Below are positions 1-8,276 of a stretch of DNA of 64,000 nucleotides, one piece after another; position 1 is the stretch's first letter; each line of letters begins with the position of its first letter. Under the pieces are notes generated by a model. It was not told the DNA's origin, made no database searches, and worked only from the letters and a program-made list of their open reading frames with translations. The translations under genes were made by a program, and so were the position numbers. This DNA comes from Bacteroidales bacterium (GTDB taxonomy: Bacteria > Bacteroidota > Bacteroidia > Bacteroidales > Lentimicrobiaceae): positions 1 through 64,000 of the forward strand of contig JADIZB010000038.1 of assembly GCA_016705005.1 (NCBI GenBank). Direction: 5' to 3'.

Positions 1-43
1 AAACATTTAATCGTGAAATCAGGTCAGCTTTTTTGAGTCTAAA

Positions 44-74
44 TTTGTCAGCACATTATCGAACCCTATCTTTG
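44..74 (+). promoter_or_regulatory. Bacteroidota-type promoter for the flavodoxin gene
   Basis: A TTTG at 44-47 and a TATCTTTG at 67-74 are separated by 19 bases. This matches the Bacteroidota housekeeping promoter (TTTG, about 19-21 bases, TAnnTTTG). Transcription would begin near 81, about ten bases before the GTG start at 91, which supports that start. It is the cleanest promoter match in the window. Confidence 0.6.
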
Positions 75-90
75 TACAAAATGTGCCACT

Positions 91-564
91 GTGAAAACAC
101 TGATTGTTTATGGGTCTGCCTTCGGCAATACAGAACAGATTGCCTTTGCCATCCGTGATGTACTATCGGGCAGTGGAACTGTGAAGACAGTGAAACCCGA
201 AGATTTTACTCCGGAAGATCTGACTGGCATTGATTTACTGGTGGTTGGCTCCCCGACCCAGAAATTTTCGCCGCTGAAAGGGATTTCCGGTTTTCTTTCA
301 GCCATCAGGCCGGGAAGTCTGAAAAACGTAAAAACAGCAGCCTTTGACACAAGGATCGACATAAAGAAAGTCAACAACAGGATGCTTAATTTCATGGTTT
401 TTCTTTTCGGATATGCAGCTCAGCCCATTGCTGCCAGACTTAAATCCAAAGGAGGAATTCCGGCAGCACCTCCTGCCGGCTTTTTTGTTGATGATACCAA
501 AGGACCTGTGAGCGCCGGTGAAATTGAAAAAGCACGTGAATGGGCCAGGGGAATGCTGGCGTGA
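91..564 (+). CDS. Flavodoxin domain protein
   Basis: A 157-residue single-domain flavodoxin-like protein, a soluble FMN-binding electron carrier or flavodoxin-family oxidoreductase. The N-terminus reads MKTLIVYGSAFGNTEQIA; the segment YGSAFGNTEQIA is the FMN phosphate-binding loop, close to the T-x-T-G-N-T signature but with S and A at the first positions. A second loop, VVGSPTQKFSP at about residues 51-61, fits the isoalloxazine-contacting loop. The start is GTG, chosen because the nearby ATG at 80 is out of frame and the promoter places the transcript start near 81. No partner gene lies alongside, so the redox partner is unknown. Confidence 0.8.
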   Translation: MKTLIVYGSAFGNTEQIAFAIRDVLSGSGTVKTVKPEDFTPEDLTGIDLLVVGSPTQKFSPLKGISGFLSAIRPGSLKNVKTAAFDTRIDIKKVNNRMLNFMVFLFGYAAQPIAARLKSKGGIPAAPPAGFFVDDTKGPVSAGEIEKAREWARGMLA

Positions 565-947
565 TTCATCTCCGGATAACAACCAGATTCAAAACCTTTA
601 ATTCTTCATAACCCTTAACAGGGAGCTCACGTGTAATTCCATAACTTCCATAATTTTTAATAATCCGTTATATTTTCGTATCACGCAATGCCATAATGTC
701 GCAAATAATTGATCTTAAATGATTTGCAAATTCGGGTTTCATCATAATAATATACTGATAATCTATCGTTTAACCTTAATTAACAGATCATTTTAATTTT
801 AGGAAAACCGGTATATTCTTAAGTACTAAAGTTTCGTAGCTGAATTTTCAGTTTAATTGATAATTAATTGGAAATACTATGGAATTCTATGTTCATGTAT
901 TTCAATGTAATACCATATCCATTTTTTTCCCATCTCAAAGGAGGATC

Positions 948-1129
948 GGCCTTCTAAAAATGGCGTTAAGAAAACTGGCAGCGAACAAATAAAGAAGAAA
1001 TGCAACCGACAAAATAGAGTAGAGCTCAGGAAATTAGCGTACAACGGTATATATCAGAGGGAGCAACGGTTCAACCTCATTTCTTCCAGCCAAAATCGCT
1101 CGCCAGTTTTTAGCCATTTTTAGAAAGCC
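948..1129. repeat. Long imperfect inverted repeat, MITE-like or hairpin element
   Basis: The left arm at 948-984 and the right arm at 1096-1129 are near reverse complements over about 34 bases. Shared blocks include TTCTAAAAATGGC, AAAACTGGC and AGCGA, and the arms differ mainly by a 3-base indel and a 1-base indel. The pairing continues less perfectly inward: AAGAAGAAATGCAACCG on the left matches CGGTT...CATTTCTTCC on the right. The whole 182-base unit could fold into one long hairpin or be a small non-autonomous mobile element. No target-site duplication was identified. Confidence 0.55.
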
Positions 1130-1140
1130 TTGATTTTTTG

Positions 1141-1166
1141 GTACTTTTTGATCAAGCAAAAAGTAC
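1141..1166. repeat. Perfect 10-bp palindrome with 6-base loop
   Basis: GTACTTTTTG at 1141-1150 and CAAAAAGTAC at 1157-1166 are exact reverse complements around the loop ATCAAG. It lies 11 bases downstream of the larger inverted repeat and may be part of the same dispersed element. Confidence 0.6.
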
Positions 1167-1432
1167 AGAAAATAAAGGAGGGCTCATAGGTATAATAGTT
1201 TGGATGAAGTTCGGTAAAGATGAAAAGCCAAATATTTTTTGAAAGAACACTGCCCCAAAGCGACATGAATAGCCATTTGAACAAGGTATGGGTTGAGCCA
1301 GGCTTACTTACTATTTACCAATCACAAATCATTAAATATCAACAATATGGAATATGAAATCTCAAAGGCGAATCATCAGTTAAGTATTGCTTTTAACCTA
1401 TAATTCTGAGTTCACTACGAAAAATCGTTCTC

Positions 1433-1504
1433 TGTCATACTGAGCTTAGTAAAATGAGGCAATCGATTGGTTATGAATACACTTCGACTACGCTCAGTGT
1501 GACA
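1433..1504. repeat. 18-bp inverted repeat of the CTCAGTGTGACA type
   Basis: The arms at 1433-1450 and 1487-1504 are reverse complements over 18 bases with two mismatches, around a 36-base loop. The right arm sits in the string CTTCGACTACGCTCAGTGTG. From memory this resembles a dispersed intergenic repeat found in Bacteroidota genomes, but that needs a search. Confidence 0.5.
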
Positions 1505-1687
1505 ATTCTGTTGAAAATGACTTTTCGGAGTAGACTCAATCTTTATGATATTTTCTTGATCACCTGATTTTTCTGTTATTTAAGCAATTCTTCCCGTATT
1601 TTTGGCTTTCTTTCACGGATTGAAGGATTGTGTGATGACCAGTGTTGAAAATGCCTGCGCTGCTTTAATCCGTCAATACATAGGATA

Positions 1688-4225
1688 ATGACAAAAAGCA
1701 ACTCTTCATCAATTTCTGTCCTGGTTCTGGTTTTTCTTTCAGGTTTCACTTTCCTGACATATGAAGTCAGCTGGTTCAGAATGCTATCGCTTGTATTGGG
1801 TGCTACAGTATCAGCCTCAACCATCGTACTTACAGCTTTTATGGCCGGATTTGGACTGGGTGCCTGGCATTGGGGCCGGAAAGTTGAAAAGAGCCTTCAG
1901 CCCGGAAACCTGATTTTCAGATTACTGATAGCCATTGCCGCACTGGGAATCGTTAACTATTTTTTGATCAGCTTCATCTTACCCGGTTTATATCAACCAT
2001 TACAGAACGCCGGGCTCTCAGCCTCCCTGACCAGCATGGTGGTCTATATGCCCGCCACGCTTCTGCTGTTTACCCCCGCATTCTTTATGGGAGGTATTCT
2101 TCCGGTTGCCGGTAACCTGATCATCAGGTCAGATACAGGGCTGGCATCCCTTCTGGGAAAAATCTATGCCTGGGAAACCCTTGGAAGTACCCTGGGCGGA
2201 TTGGCAACAGGTTTTTTACTTATTGGTACCCTTGGGCAAAGAATGACCATTTTTGTTGCTGTACTGATAAATCTTGCCATTGCCATATATTTTCTGTTAA
2301 CAAAAAGCAAAGAATTCCACCAGAATACCAATCCTGTAATACCGGTTGAATCAGTAAAGCAAACCGGCAAAAAGAACAAAACCACGACAGCAGACACAAC
2401 GGCACTCAACAGCCGGGTCGCTCTTGCGGCTACTTTCTGCTTTGGATTTGCCGTCATCGGATTGCAGGTGGTCTGGATCCGGATCCTGAGAATTTACCTC
2501 ACCAATACCAGTTACACCTTCTCGCTGATCGCATCGATGGTGATCCTCGGATTGTTTGCCGGAAGCTGGTTTTATATGAAAAAGGGGGACAAATTCAGGA
2601 ACGACAGCTTTACCATGCTGAAACTCCTGCTGATGACCTCCCTTGCTGTAGTCGTTGGATTCCTGATACTGCTCAGACTTCCCGAACTGATCATGTTCCC
2701 CATGGCAGCCAAACAGGACGCCTACTTCCTGAGAATCATCGTTATCCCTGTTATTTCATCGCTGCTTGTCATCATACCCGTAACTTTTATTTCCGGTTAT
2801 GCATTTCCGCTTGCCTGCAGCTTATACACACGATCGTACCGCGATGTCAGCGGAAGTATCGGCAAAGTGCTTCTGTGGAACACAGCCGGCAGCGTCATTG
2901 GTCCCCTGATGGCGGCTTACCTGCTGATTCCCATGCTTGGATCGGGACTGGCAGTTCTGTTTTTCCCGATGATCCTGCTTGTTATTTCATTTTTTATTGC
3001 TCAGAAAATATCCGCCATCAGGAAAACCGGTTTCCTCAAACCTATTATAGCAGTAGCCGGCAGCATCATACTGCTGATCCTGGTCGTCCGGCCTGAAGTG
3101 TACATTCTTCCCCCTTCCTTTTCACGTTTCGAAAAGAAAATACTCGATTATCATGAATCGGTTGAAGGCACCTATGTTGTCGGTGAAGAAACAAGTGGTA
3201 GCAACACTGTGCTTTCTACCTATGTCAACAACAGCGCGGTTATCGGATCAAGCTATGACGCTGTTAAGGTGGTAAAAATGGTCGGACACCTCCCCTTTTT
3301 CGCCGGGCTTCAGGTAAAAAATGCCCTGGTGGTCGGATTTGGGATTGGTGTTACAACTTCAGCCATTGCTTCCCACCCCGGTGTAGAATCCATCGACTGC
3401 ATCGAACTGGTTTCCGGCCTGAAAGATGCTGCCCATTATTACAGTGGCCTGAACAATAACATCCAGAATGACAAGCGTTTGAAGATCAGAACCGGCGACG
3501 GACGGCATTTTCTGCAATCCAGCAACAAAAAGTATGACCTTATCTCCAGCGACCCTACACATCCCATACTTGGATCGGGAAACCTCTACACAAAGGAGTA
3601 TTTCGAACTGTGCAAAGCCCATCTGAATGCGGGTGGAATGGTTTCGCAGTATCTCCCCCTGCACAAACTGCTGCCGGCCGATTTCCAGGGAATTATAAAA
3701 ACTTTTCATACTGTTTTTCCGAATTCGACCATCTGGCTGGGGCACAACCATGCTGTTCTCCTGGGAGCCAACGGTCCGCTCAGCATTGACTTTCAGCAAT
3801 GGACAGAAAACATCTCCCGTTCAGTAAAAGACCCATATTTTTACACCAATCCTTACCATCTGGTAGCCTGCCTGGTCCTGGACAGTGCTCAAATCAGCCG
3901 GTTTCCTGCTGATATAAAAATCAATACCGACGATAAACCCTACGCTGAGTTCTTTAAATTGTCCTCTTTTGAAGCAGGAAATCTGACGTCAAACCTTGAC
4001 TTTCTAAACAAGAACAGGTGCGATGTTAACCGGGTTTTCCGGAACATTCCCGATCAGGCGATGATGCGGCGGTTTGTCAGAGGAAATGAATTGCTGACTG
4101 AGGGGGTATTTTATGATCTGCAGGGAAACAGGAAAGAATTTCTGAATAAATTGCAGGCTGCCGTTGCCGCAAATCCGGAGGATGAAGAATATCCTTTCCT
4201 GATACAGTTTAATTTCGGAAGGTAA
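1688..4225 (+). CDS. Membrane protein fused to spermidine-synthase-like domain
   Basis: An 845-residue protein. Two blocks of membrane segments fill residues 10-205 and 243-467, joined by a charged linker at about 206-240 (KQTGKKNKTTT), as in proteins annotated as fused MFS/spermidine synthase. A soluble Rossmann domain follows at about 480-730. Its nucleotide-binding glycines are G550-F-G-I-G554, an acidic ligand is E573 in the strand CIELV, and a third motif is D604 in GDGRHF. In true aminopropyltransferases the active site reads D-S-S-D-P with the first Asp catalytic. Here it is I619-S-S-D-P623, so polyamine synthesis is unlikely. Genes on either side are unrelated and spaced widely, so it is probably a single-gene transcript. 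The real substrate is unknown. Confidence 0.75.
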   Translation: MTKSNSSSISVLVLVFLSGFTFLTYEVSWFRMLSLVLGATVSASTIVLTAFMAGFGLGAWHWGRKVEKSLQPGNLIFRLLIAIAALGIVNYFLISFILPGLYQPLQNAGLSASLTSMVVYMPATLLLFTPAFFMGGILPVAGNLIIRSDTGLASLLGKIYAWETLGSTLGGLATGFLLIGTLGQRMTIFVAVLINLAIAIYFLLTKSKEFHQNTNPVIPVESVKQTGKKNKTTTADTTALNSRVALAATFCFGFAVIGLQVVWIRILRIYLTNTSYTFSLIASMVILGLFAGSWFYMKKGDKFRNDSFTMLKLLLMTSLAVVVGFLILLRLPELIMFPMAAKQDAYFLRIIVIPVISSLLVIIPVTFISGYAFPLACSLYTRSYRDVSGSIGKVLLWNTAGSVIGPLMAAYLLIPMLGSGLAVLFFPMILLVISFFIAQKISAIRKTGFLKPIIAVAGSIILLILVVRPEVYILPPSFSRFEKKILDYHESVEGTYVVGEETSGSNTVLSTYVNNSAVIGSSYDAVKVVKMVGHLPFFAGLQVKNALVVGFGIGVTTSAIASHPGVESIDCIELVSGLKDAAHYYSGLNNNIQNDKRLKIRTGDGRHFLQSSNKKYDLISSDPTHPILGSGNLYTKEYFELCKAHLNAGGMVSQYLPLHKLLPADFQGIIKTFHTVFPNSTIWLGHNHAVLLGANGPLSIDFQQWTENISRSVKDPYFYTNPYHLVACLVLDSAQISRFPADIKINTDDKPYAEFFKLSSFEAGNLTSNLDFLNKNRCDVNRVFRNIPDQAMMRRFVRGNELLTEGVFYDLQGNRKEFLNKLQAAVAANPEDEEYPFLIQFNFGR

Positions 4226-4228
4226 ATG

Positions 4229-4378
4229 GAATGACGAATTACGAATTACGAATGACGAATTACGCCTGCCCTGCAGAAGCTCAGTGTAGGCGGGGAATGA
4301 CGAATGACGAATGACGAATGACGAATGACGAATTACGAATTACGAATTACGAATGACGAATTACGAATGACGAATGAC
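4229..4378 (+). repeat. Heptamer satellite GAATKAC with one interruption
   Basis: Five head-to-tail copies of GAATGAC/GAATTAC at 4229-4263 are followed by a 31-base interruption at 4264-4294 (containing CGCCT...AGGCG, able to form a small hairpin) and twelve further copies at 4295-4378. The G/T variation at the fifth position follows no fixed order. It begins four bases after the upstream stop codon. Confidence 0.85.
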
Positions 4379-4380
4379 GA

Positions 4381-4450
4381 TGAAGAATGAAGAATGAAGA
4401 ATGAAGAATGAAGAATGAAGAATGAAGAATGAAGAATGAAGAATGAAGAA
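4381..4450 (+). repeat. Heptamer satellite TGAAGAA, ten copies
   Basis: Ten perfect tandem copies of TGAAGAA, 70 bases, follow the GAATKAC array with only two bases between them. Two arrays with different units but the same 7-base period lie side by side. The period is not a multiple of three codons in a gene here. On the minus strand the array reads as an open frame of repeated ILHSSFF, which is not a real gene. Confidence 0.85.
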
Positions 4451-4601
4451 TGGAGTAGTAAAAGTCAGAATAGCACATAAGCAGGATCCGGCGGGGCGTA
4501 ACATGATCTTTTATATATCCGGCAAAAGATACATGCATTTAGTCAATTTTTTTCCTGACAATATTGTCTCTGAATAAACAACCGCCCGGAGTTATTCAAT
4601 A

Positions 4602-4646
4602 AAAAAGTCCGGCACTTCTCCCGAAAAGGAGCGTGCCGGACTTTTT
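4602..4646. terminator. Bidirectional rho-independent terminator
   Basis: The stem AAAAGTCCGGCAC (4603-4615) pairs perfectly with GTGCCGGACTTTT (4633-4645), with a further CTCC/GGAG pairing in the loop. The A-run on one side and T-run on the other allow termination on both strands. It lies between the plus-strand gene ending at 4225 and the minus-strand gene ending at 4660. Confidence 0.75.
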
Positions 4647-4659
4647 ACTTTGATGGTTA

Positions 4660-6936
4660 TTAGTTAATAAAGATCTTTTTGGTGACAGATCCTGAGTCGT
4701 TAACAACATTGATCAGATATATACCTGAAGTGAGATGTCTGCACTTTATTTTATCCATTCCTGATCCGGAAGCCTGTTTTTTCATCATAACCTGGCCCCG
4801 GGAATTCATCAGGGTAATATCTGCCCTGTCAGAAATGCCCTGAATTACAACCTCTCCGTCACGCAAAAAGGATATAAAATCCGATGTTGCCGAAGGCGTC
4901 TCTATACCGACTGTACTTGCAAAACGAATCAGAAAACGATCCGGATCATCGCCAGGTCCGGCGTTGAAAGTATATTCAGACTGGGTGTTTATTGGCTGAA
5001 CGACGCCTGTTTTTGTATCTTCCAATATAACCTTTGTTTCAGATGGTAATGTGTTTCCGGCAAGGGTGATGGTATACACAGCTTCAGCCCCTGCAGCAAC
5101 TGAAAGCGGTACACTACCGTTCAGATAGCTGAGAGGCAGGGAATTCACCGATAGTCTGGCTTCACCGGCAGTAGTGTAAAATGTTGGAACTGCAGAACCG
5201 CCATTCAATTTGTAAGCATCATATGACCGGTCAAAACCTGAAGTTGCCTGATCGGTAAACCGGATAAAGGTTTCGTCGCCCCGGTTGTTGCCGGTTATCT
5301 TCAGATGAACAAGATTTTCTGTTACATTCTTCTTGTATTGGGATGTTCCGCTGTGCACCCTGTCGGCATTTTCAAGTGTCAGAGCCGGCGCCGGACCATC
5401 CGCATGTACAAAGAAACCCTGCATGGCCGGGATGATGCCATCCGTCAGACTTCCGACACCATCAACATAACTGTAGTAGGTTGATGAGGCATTGTCGTAG
5501 ACATAGACAGCATTTTCAAGATCGGAATACTGCGAAACAACTACATTATCCCAGTCAATGGCCGAAGGATAGGGATTGCCGATCAGGTTCCATCCCGGAT
5601 CTGTGGAGCCAGCATTGGTCAATGCCGGAAGCCCGGTTCCTGTGGCTAATGTCCCGGAATTCAAAACTCCTGAAAAAGTTTTTGTAACATCCACGGGATA
5701 AGCTACAAGGTAACCCCTGCCAACGGTAAAGTTGCTTTCAAAAGCCGGGTTAATCTCCGTACCATCACCTGAACGGAAGTTAATCCACATATAGGACGCT
5801 TCATCAAACTTATAAAAATCGCTGGTTGCATTGTTTGGAGGGTCACTGAACTGTGGTGAAATCGGTTGCGCGGCAACCGGAGATGACAGGAAATGGTACA
5901 TATCATCCTGCTGATCGAGGTATTTTGTCAGGTAACTCTGTACTGTTGCAGATACACTGCCACTATGGATCAGCGATCCGCAACCATCGGCATTGCTTTT
6001 TAAGATCAAACCGCTATTTCCGCCATCCAGTGTCATGGTGCCGCTTACAGTAAGTTTACCGACAGGTTCAATGGTGATGCTCTTCACATCGACATTGGTG
6101 GCTACAGCATCGTTGGTAGCGTTGATAATAATCACATTGCTCAGCTCATCCGGCACCACTCCCTCACTCCAGTTTGAAGCAACGGACCAGTCAGAGGAAG
6201 TTTCACCCAGCCAGTAATACCCGGGATCATCCCCCTGAATCCGGAGAAAAGGGTAACCATTGTTGGTTGTGCCATTCATAGCCCATACACCGGTGGAAGT
6301 AAAATTCCATCCGGCTTCGGTAAATGTGGCCATCGTCTTCATCTCTGCAGTGGTTTTGCCCCCGTCACCAATCATACCGGTCTGGCCCGAAGTTTCCTGA
6401 TCGTAGAAACTGTTGACATTAAAGCTCACACCTTCCATACGACCTGCCAGTCCTCCCGTAAAAGCATAAGTAAGATCAATTCCATAATAATTTATAAATC
6501 CGGTGGAAAAGCAATTCTCAATATTTGCTCCACCGGCAATCCCGACCAATCCTCCCAGGCAATTGTAATAGAGTTCAGGGGCTGAGACAGAACCCGTAGC
6601 ATAACAACTGGTAATCTTCTTATAGGTACCACCCGCAAGTCCTCCAACGTACTGGTGGGTATTCGCCACTACAGTATTGTCAATATCACAGGATGAGTAG
6701 CATGTGATCATTTCACTGTTAAGATAACCAACCAGTCCGCCGACATATCCTGCTCCATAACCGGTAACTGTTCCTGTTGAGTAGCAATTCTCTACCATGA
6801 TTCCGGTTGGCTCAGTCATACTACTGACACTTCCGGCAAGTGCTCCAACCCTATAACCACCGGTGATATCGACATTGAGAAGACCCAGATCCGGTAATCT
6901 TTCCGGTTTCCAGACTGCTGAAAAGGCCAACATCAC
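4660..6936 (-). CDS. GLUG-repeat T9SS surface protein, C-terminal part after a frameshift
   Basis: This is the downstream portion of one gene broken by a frameshift; the upstream portion lies at 6851-7909. The true shared frame enters here near 6891. The first 200 residues carry GLUG-type repeats with phrases such as VGGLVGYLN, VGGLAGGTY and LGGLVGIAG, each followed by a cysteine-containing N-C-Y/F-S-T-G turn. The middle (about 240-640) is a Bacteroidota surface-protein region with beta-rich strands. The last 75 or so residues form a T9SS type A sorting domain, with the GQVM...GIYLINV pattern and the KKIFIN end. It is therefore likely exported and attached to the cell surface. The apparent initiator Met at 6936 is an artefact of the shifted frame. 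Confidence 0.75.
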   Translation of the reverse strand: MMLAFSAVWKPERLPDLGLLNVDITGGYRVGALAGSVSSMTEPTGIMVENCYSTGTVTGYGAGYVGGLVGYLNSEMITCYSSCDIDNTVVANTHQYVGGLAGGTYKKITSCYATGSVSAPELYYNCLGGLVGIAGGANIENCFSTGFINYYGIDLTYAFTGGLAGRMEGVSFNVNSFYDQETSGQTGMIGDGGKTTAEMKTMATFTEAGWNFTSTGVWAMNGTTNNGYPFLRIQGDDPGYYWLGETSSDWSVASNWSEGVVPDELSNVIIINATNDAVATNVDVKSITIEPVGKLTVSGTMTLDGGNSGLILKSNADGCGSLIHSGSVSATVQSYLTKYLDQQDDMYHFLSSPVAAQPISPQFSDPPNNATSDFYKFDEASYMWINFRSGDGTEINPAFESNFTVGRGYLVAYPVDVTKTFSGVLNSGTLATGTGLPALTNAGSTDPGWNLIGNPYPSAIDWDNVVVSQYSDLENAVYVYDNASSTYYSYVDGVGSLTDGIIPAMQGFFVHADGPAPALTLENADRVHSGTSQYKKNVTENLVHLKITGNNRGDETFIRFTDQATSGFDRSYDAYKLNGGSAVPTFYTTAGEARLSVNSLPLSYLNGSVPLSVAAGAEAVYTITLAGNTLPSETKVILEDTKTGVVQPINTQSEYTFNAGPGDDPDRFLIRFASTVGIETPSATSDFISFLRDGEVVIQGISDRADITLMNSRGQVMMKKQASGSGMDKIKCRHLTSGIYLINVVNDSGSVTKKIFIN

Positions 6937-7909
6937 CGCCGGTATTTGTGTCGATGGTTAAATTACTGATGGTATGCCCCTGCCCGTTATAAATTCCTTT
7001 AAAGTTTTCGATCGGGGCCCAGCCGGTTCCGGTTGAATAGTCCGTCAGATCAATATCAGCTGTTTGTGAGAAGTAAATCAGCTCAACCGGATCTATGTGA
7101 TAACGGATGATATTCAGATCGGCTGCGGTGCCTACCAGGTAAGGGTCGCCTACCACACCGGTTCCATTGGCAAATGAAGTGTAGGAACTTATGCTTACCC
7201 CATCGCTGTAATAATTGTTGTTTACAGAATAAAACCTGTAATCATATTCTCTTGAAGCATTGAGACCTGTGTTGGCATAACTTGTTCCATTGGAATTATA
7301 GATTACCACACCATCACCGAGGTTGTCCGAAACGCTGTAGGCCACTCCCTGAATGGGTTCAGTCCATTCCTGTGATTTCAGTTTCCTGACGATCATAACC
7401 CCAAAGCCCTCTGAGTTCTTCTCCCATTCAAGATTGATCCTGGTATCAGGATCTGTTGCATCATGAATTGCAGAACAAAACTGGGGAGGATTTATCGCCT
7501 GAACTGTAAAAGAAGCCTCAGTAGTATAAAAATCATCCCCATACCAGTCGTGCCAGCACTGAATTTTATATTTTACCTGTGTCCCGGTTTCCCATGGCCC
7601 TATGGCACTTCCTTCGTTCGAATACCTCGAATCATTCCCTGAAACGGTTCCACGGCTGAAAAGGTCATATTGAGTCGTAGCCCAATCATTTATAGTATAA
7701 ACAAACTGTGCACCCAAACCCGGATCATCCTGATACCATAGCCATATTTCTCCTTCAAGCCAGTCGCCCGCATAAATAACCGGAGGCGTTGTACTCACTG
7801 TCCAGATGAGTGTGGATGAAGATCTGACCTTATCACCATACCATCCTCCATCGGCTTTTACGATATACGAAAAGAGCAATACACTGAATAGTAAAATTAT
7901 TTTTTTCAT
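6851..7909 (-). CDS. GLUG-repeat T9SS surface protein, N-terminal part before a frameshift
   Basis: The N-terminus has a clear signal peptide, MKKIILLFSVLLFSYIVKA, cut near residue 19. A beta-rich domain at about 20-140 (many Trp, with WYGDK and CWHDWYGDDF) is followed by a fibronectin III-like segment at about 145-245 and the start of the GLUG region (GIYNGQGHTISNLTI...GGDVGLFSS). The last 15 or so residues, from GSGSSQCRYHRWL, are out of frame. Removing one G from the run GG at about 6892-6893 restores the continuous reading KITDLGLLNVDITGG into the downstream part. The intact protein would be about 1,085 residues. The break could be a sequencing or assembly error or a recent mutation. Nothing else in either half looks decayed. 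Confidence 0.75.
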   Translation of the reverse strand: MKKIILLFSVLLFSYIVKADGGWYGDKVRSSSTLIWTVSTTPPVIYAGDWLEGEIWLWYQDDPGLGAQFVYTINDWATTQYDLFSRGTVSGNDSRYSNEGSAIGPWETGTQVKYKIQCWHDWYGDDFYTTEASFTVQAINPPQFCSAIHDATDPDTRINLEWEKNSEGFGVMIVRKLKSQEWTEPIQGVAYSVSDNLGDGVVIYNSNGTSYANTGLNASREYDYRFYSVNNNYYSDGVSISSYTSFANGTGVVGDPYLVGTAADLNIIRYHIDPVELIYFSQTADIDLTDYSTGTGWAPIENFKGIYNGQGHTISNLTIDTNTGGDVGLFSSLETGKITGSGSSQCRYHRWL

Positions 7910-8276
7910 AAGATTAATTATTTATTGAAACAGAGCTAACAGCCGCTATACTATATTTCAGATTTGATGAATAGTAATAGTCGATTTCCTGCAGATCTTT
8001 AACTTTTTTATCAGAATCCCTGATTTTCTGAAAATCCCGGGAAATGACATCCGAATTTTAATCCGAAGTATCCTGATTTGGCTGAATAATCCGACATGGC
8101 AACTATTTTTTTATGCACCCGGCCTGTTATCTGAATAATTTTCCTGAAAAGTTGGTTGATGACTTACTTAGTGTTATTTTTACACCTTGAGATTCCTGAA
8201 CAGAATTTTAACGCAGGAATCTCTTTTTCTGACTTTTCCATTTTTCAATTGCAGTTATTGACGAAAATCTACAGAA
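7910..8276. other. Divergent promoter region between GLUG gene and GH operon
   Basis: No gene is seen. It separates a minus-strand gene from the plus-strand hydrolase operon, so both promoters should lie here. A candidate for the operon is listed at 8152-8182. None was found for the minus-strand gene. Confidence 0.5.
8152..8182 (+). promoter_or_regulatory. Possible promoter of the five-gene hydrolase operon
   Basis: TTG at 8152-8154 and TATTTTTA at 8175-8182 are 20 bases apart, one base off the TAnnTTTG consensus. Transcription would start near 8189, giving an untranslated leader of about 88 bases. Confidence 0.4.

Larger units (their letters stand above)
565..1687. other. Repeat-rich spacer of 1.1 kb without a recognisable gene
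   Basis: No convincing coding region is seen. The first 380 bases are AT-rich and featureless. From about 948 the spacer contains three separate palindromic structures (948-1129, 1141-1166, 1433-1504), listed on their own. A 46-codon open frame from 1220 shows no recognisable motif and is not called as a gene. Confidence 0.6.

Noticed and set aside
1220..1360. Small open frame in the repeat-rich spacer
   Set aside because: 46 codons, no motif, no promoter or coding bias visible; likely random.
4229..4450. Satellite mistaken for a CRISPR array
   Set aside because: The units are 7 bases with no unique spacers; there are no cas genes in the window.
4347..4538. Minus-strand frame with repeated ILHSSFF
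   Set aside because: It is only the reverse reading of the heptamer satellites; the repeat period keeps the frame open. It has no homology or start signal.
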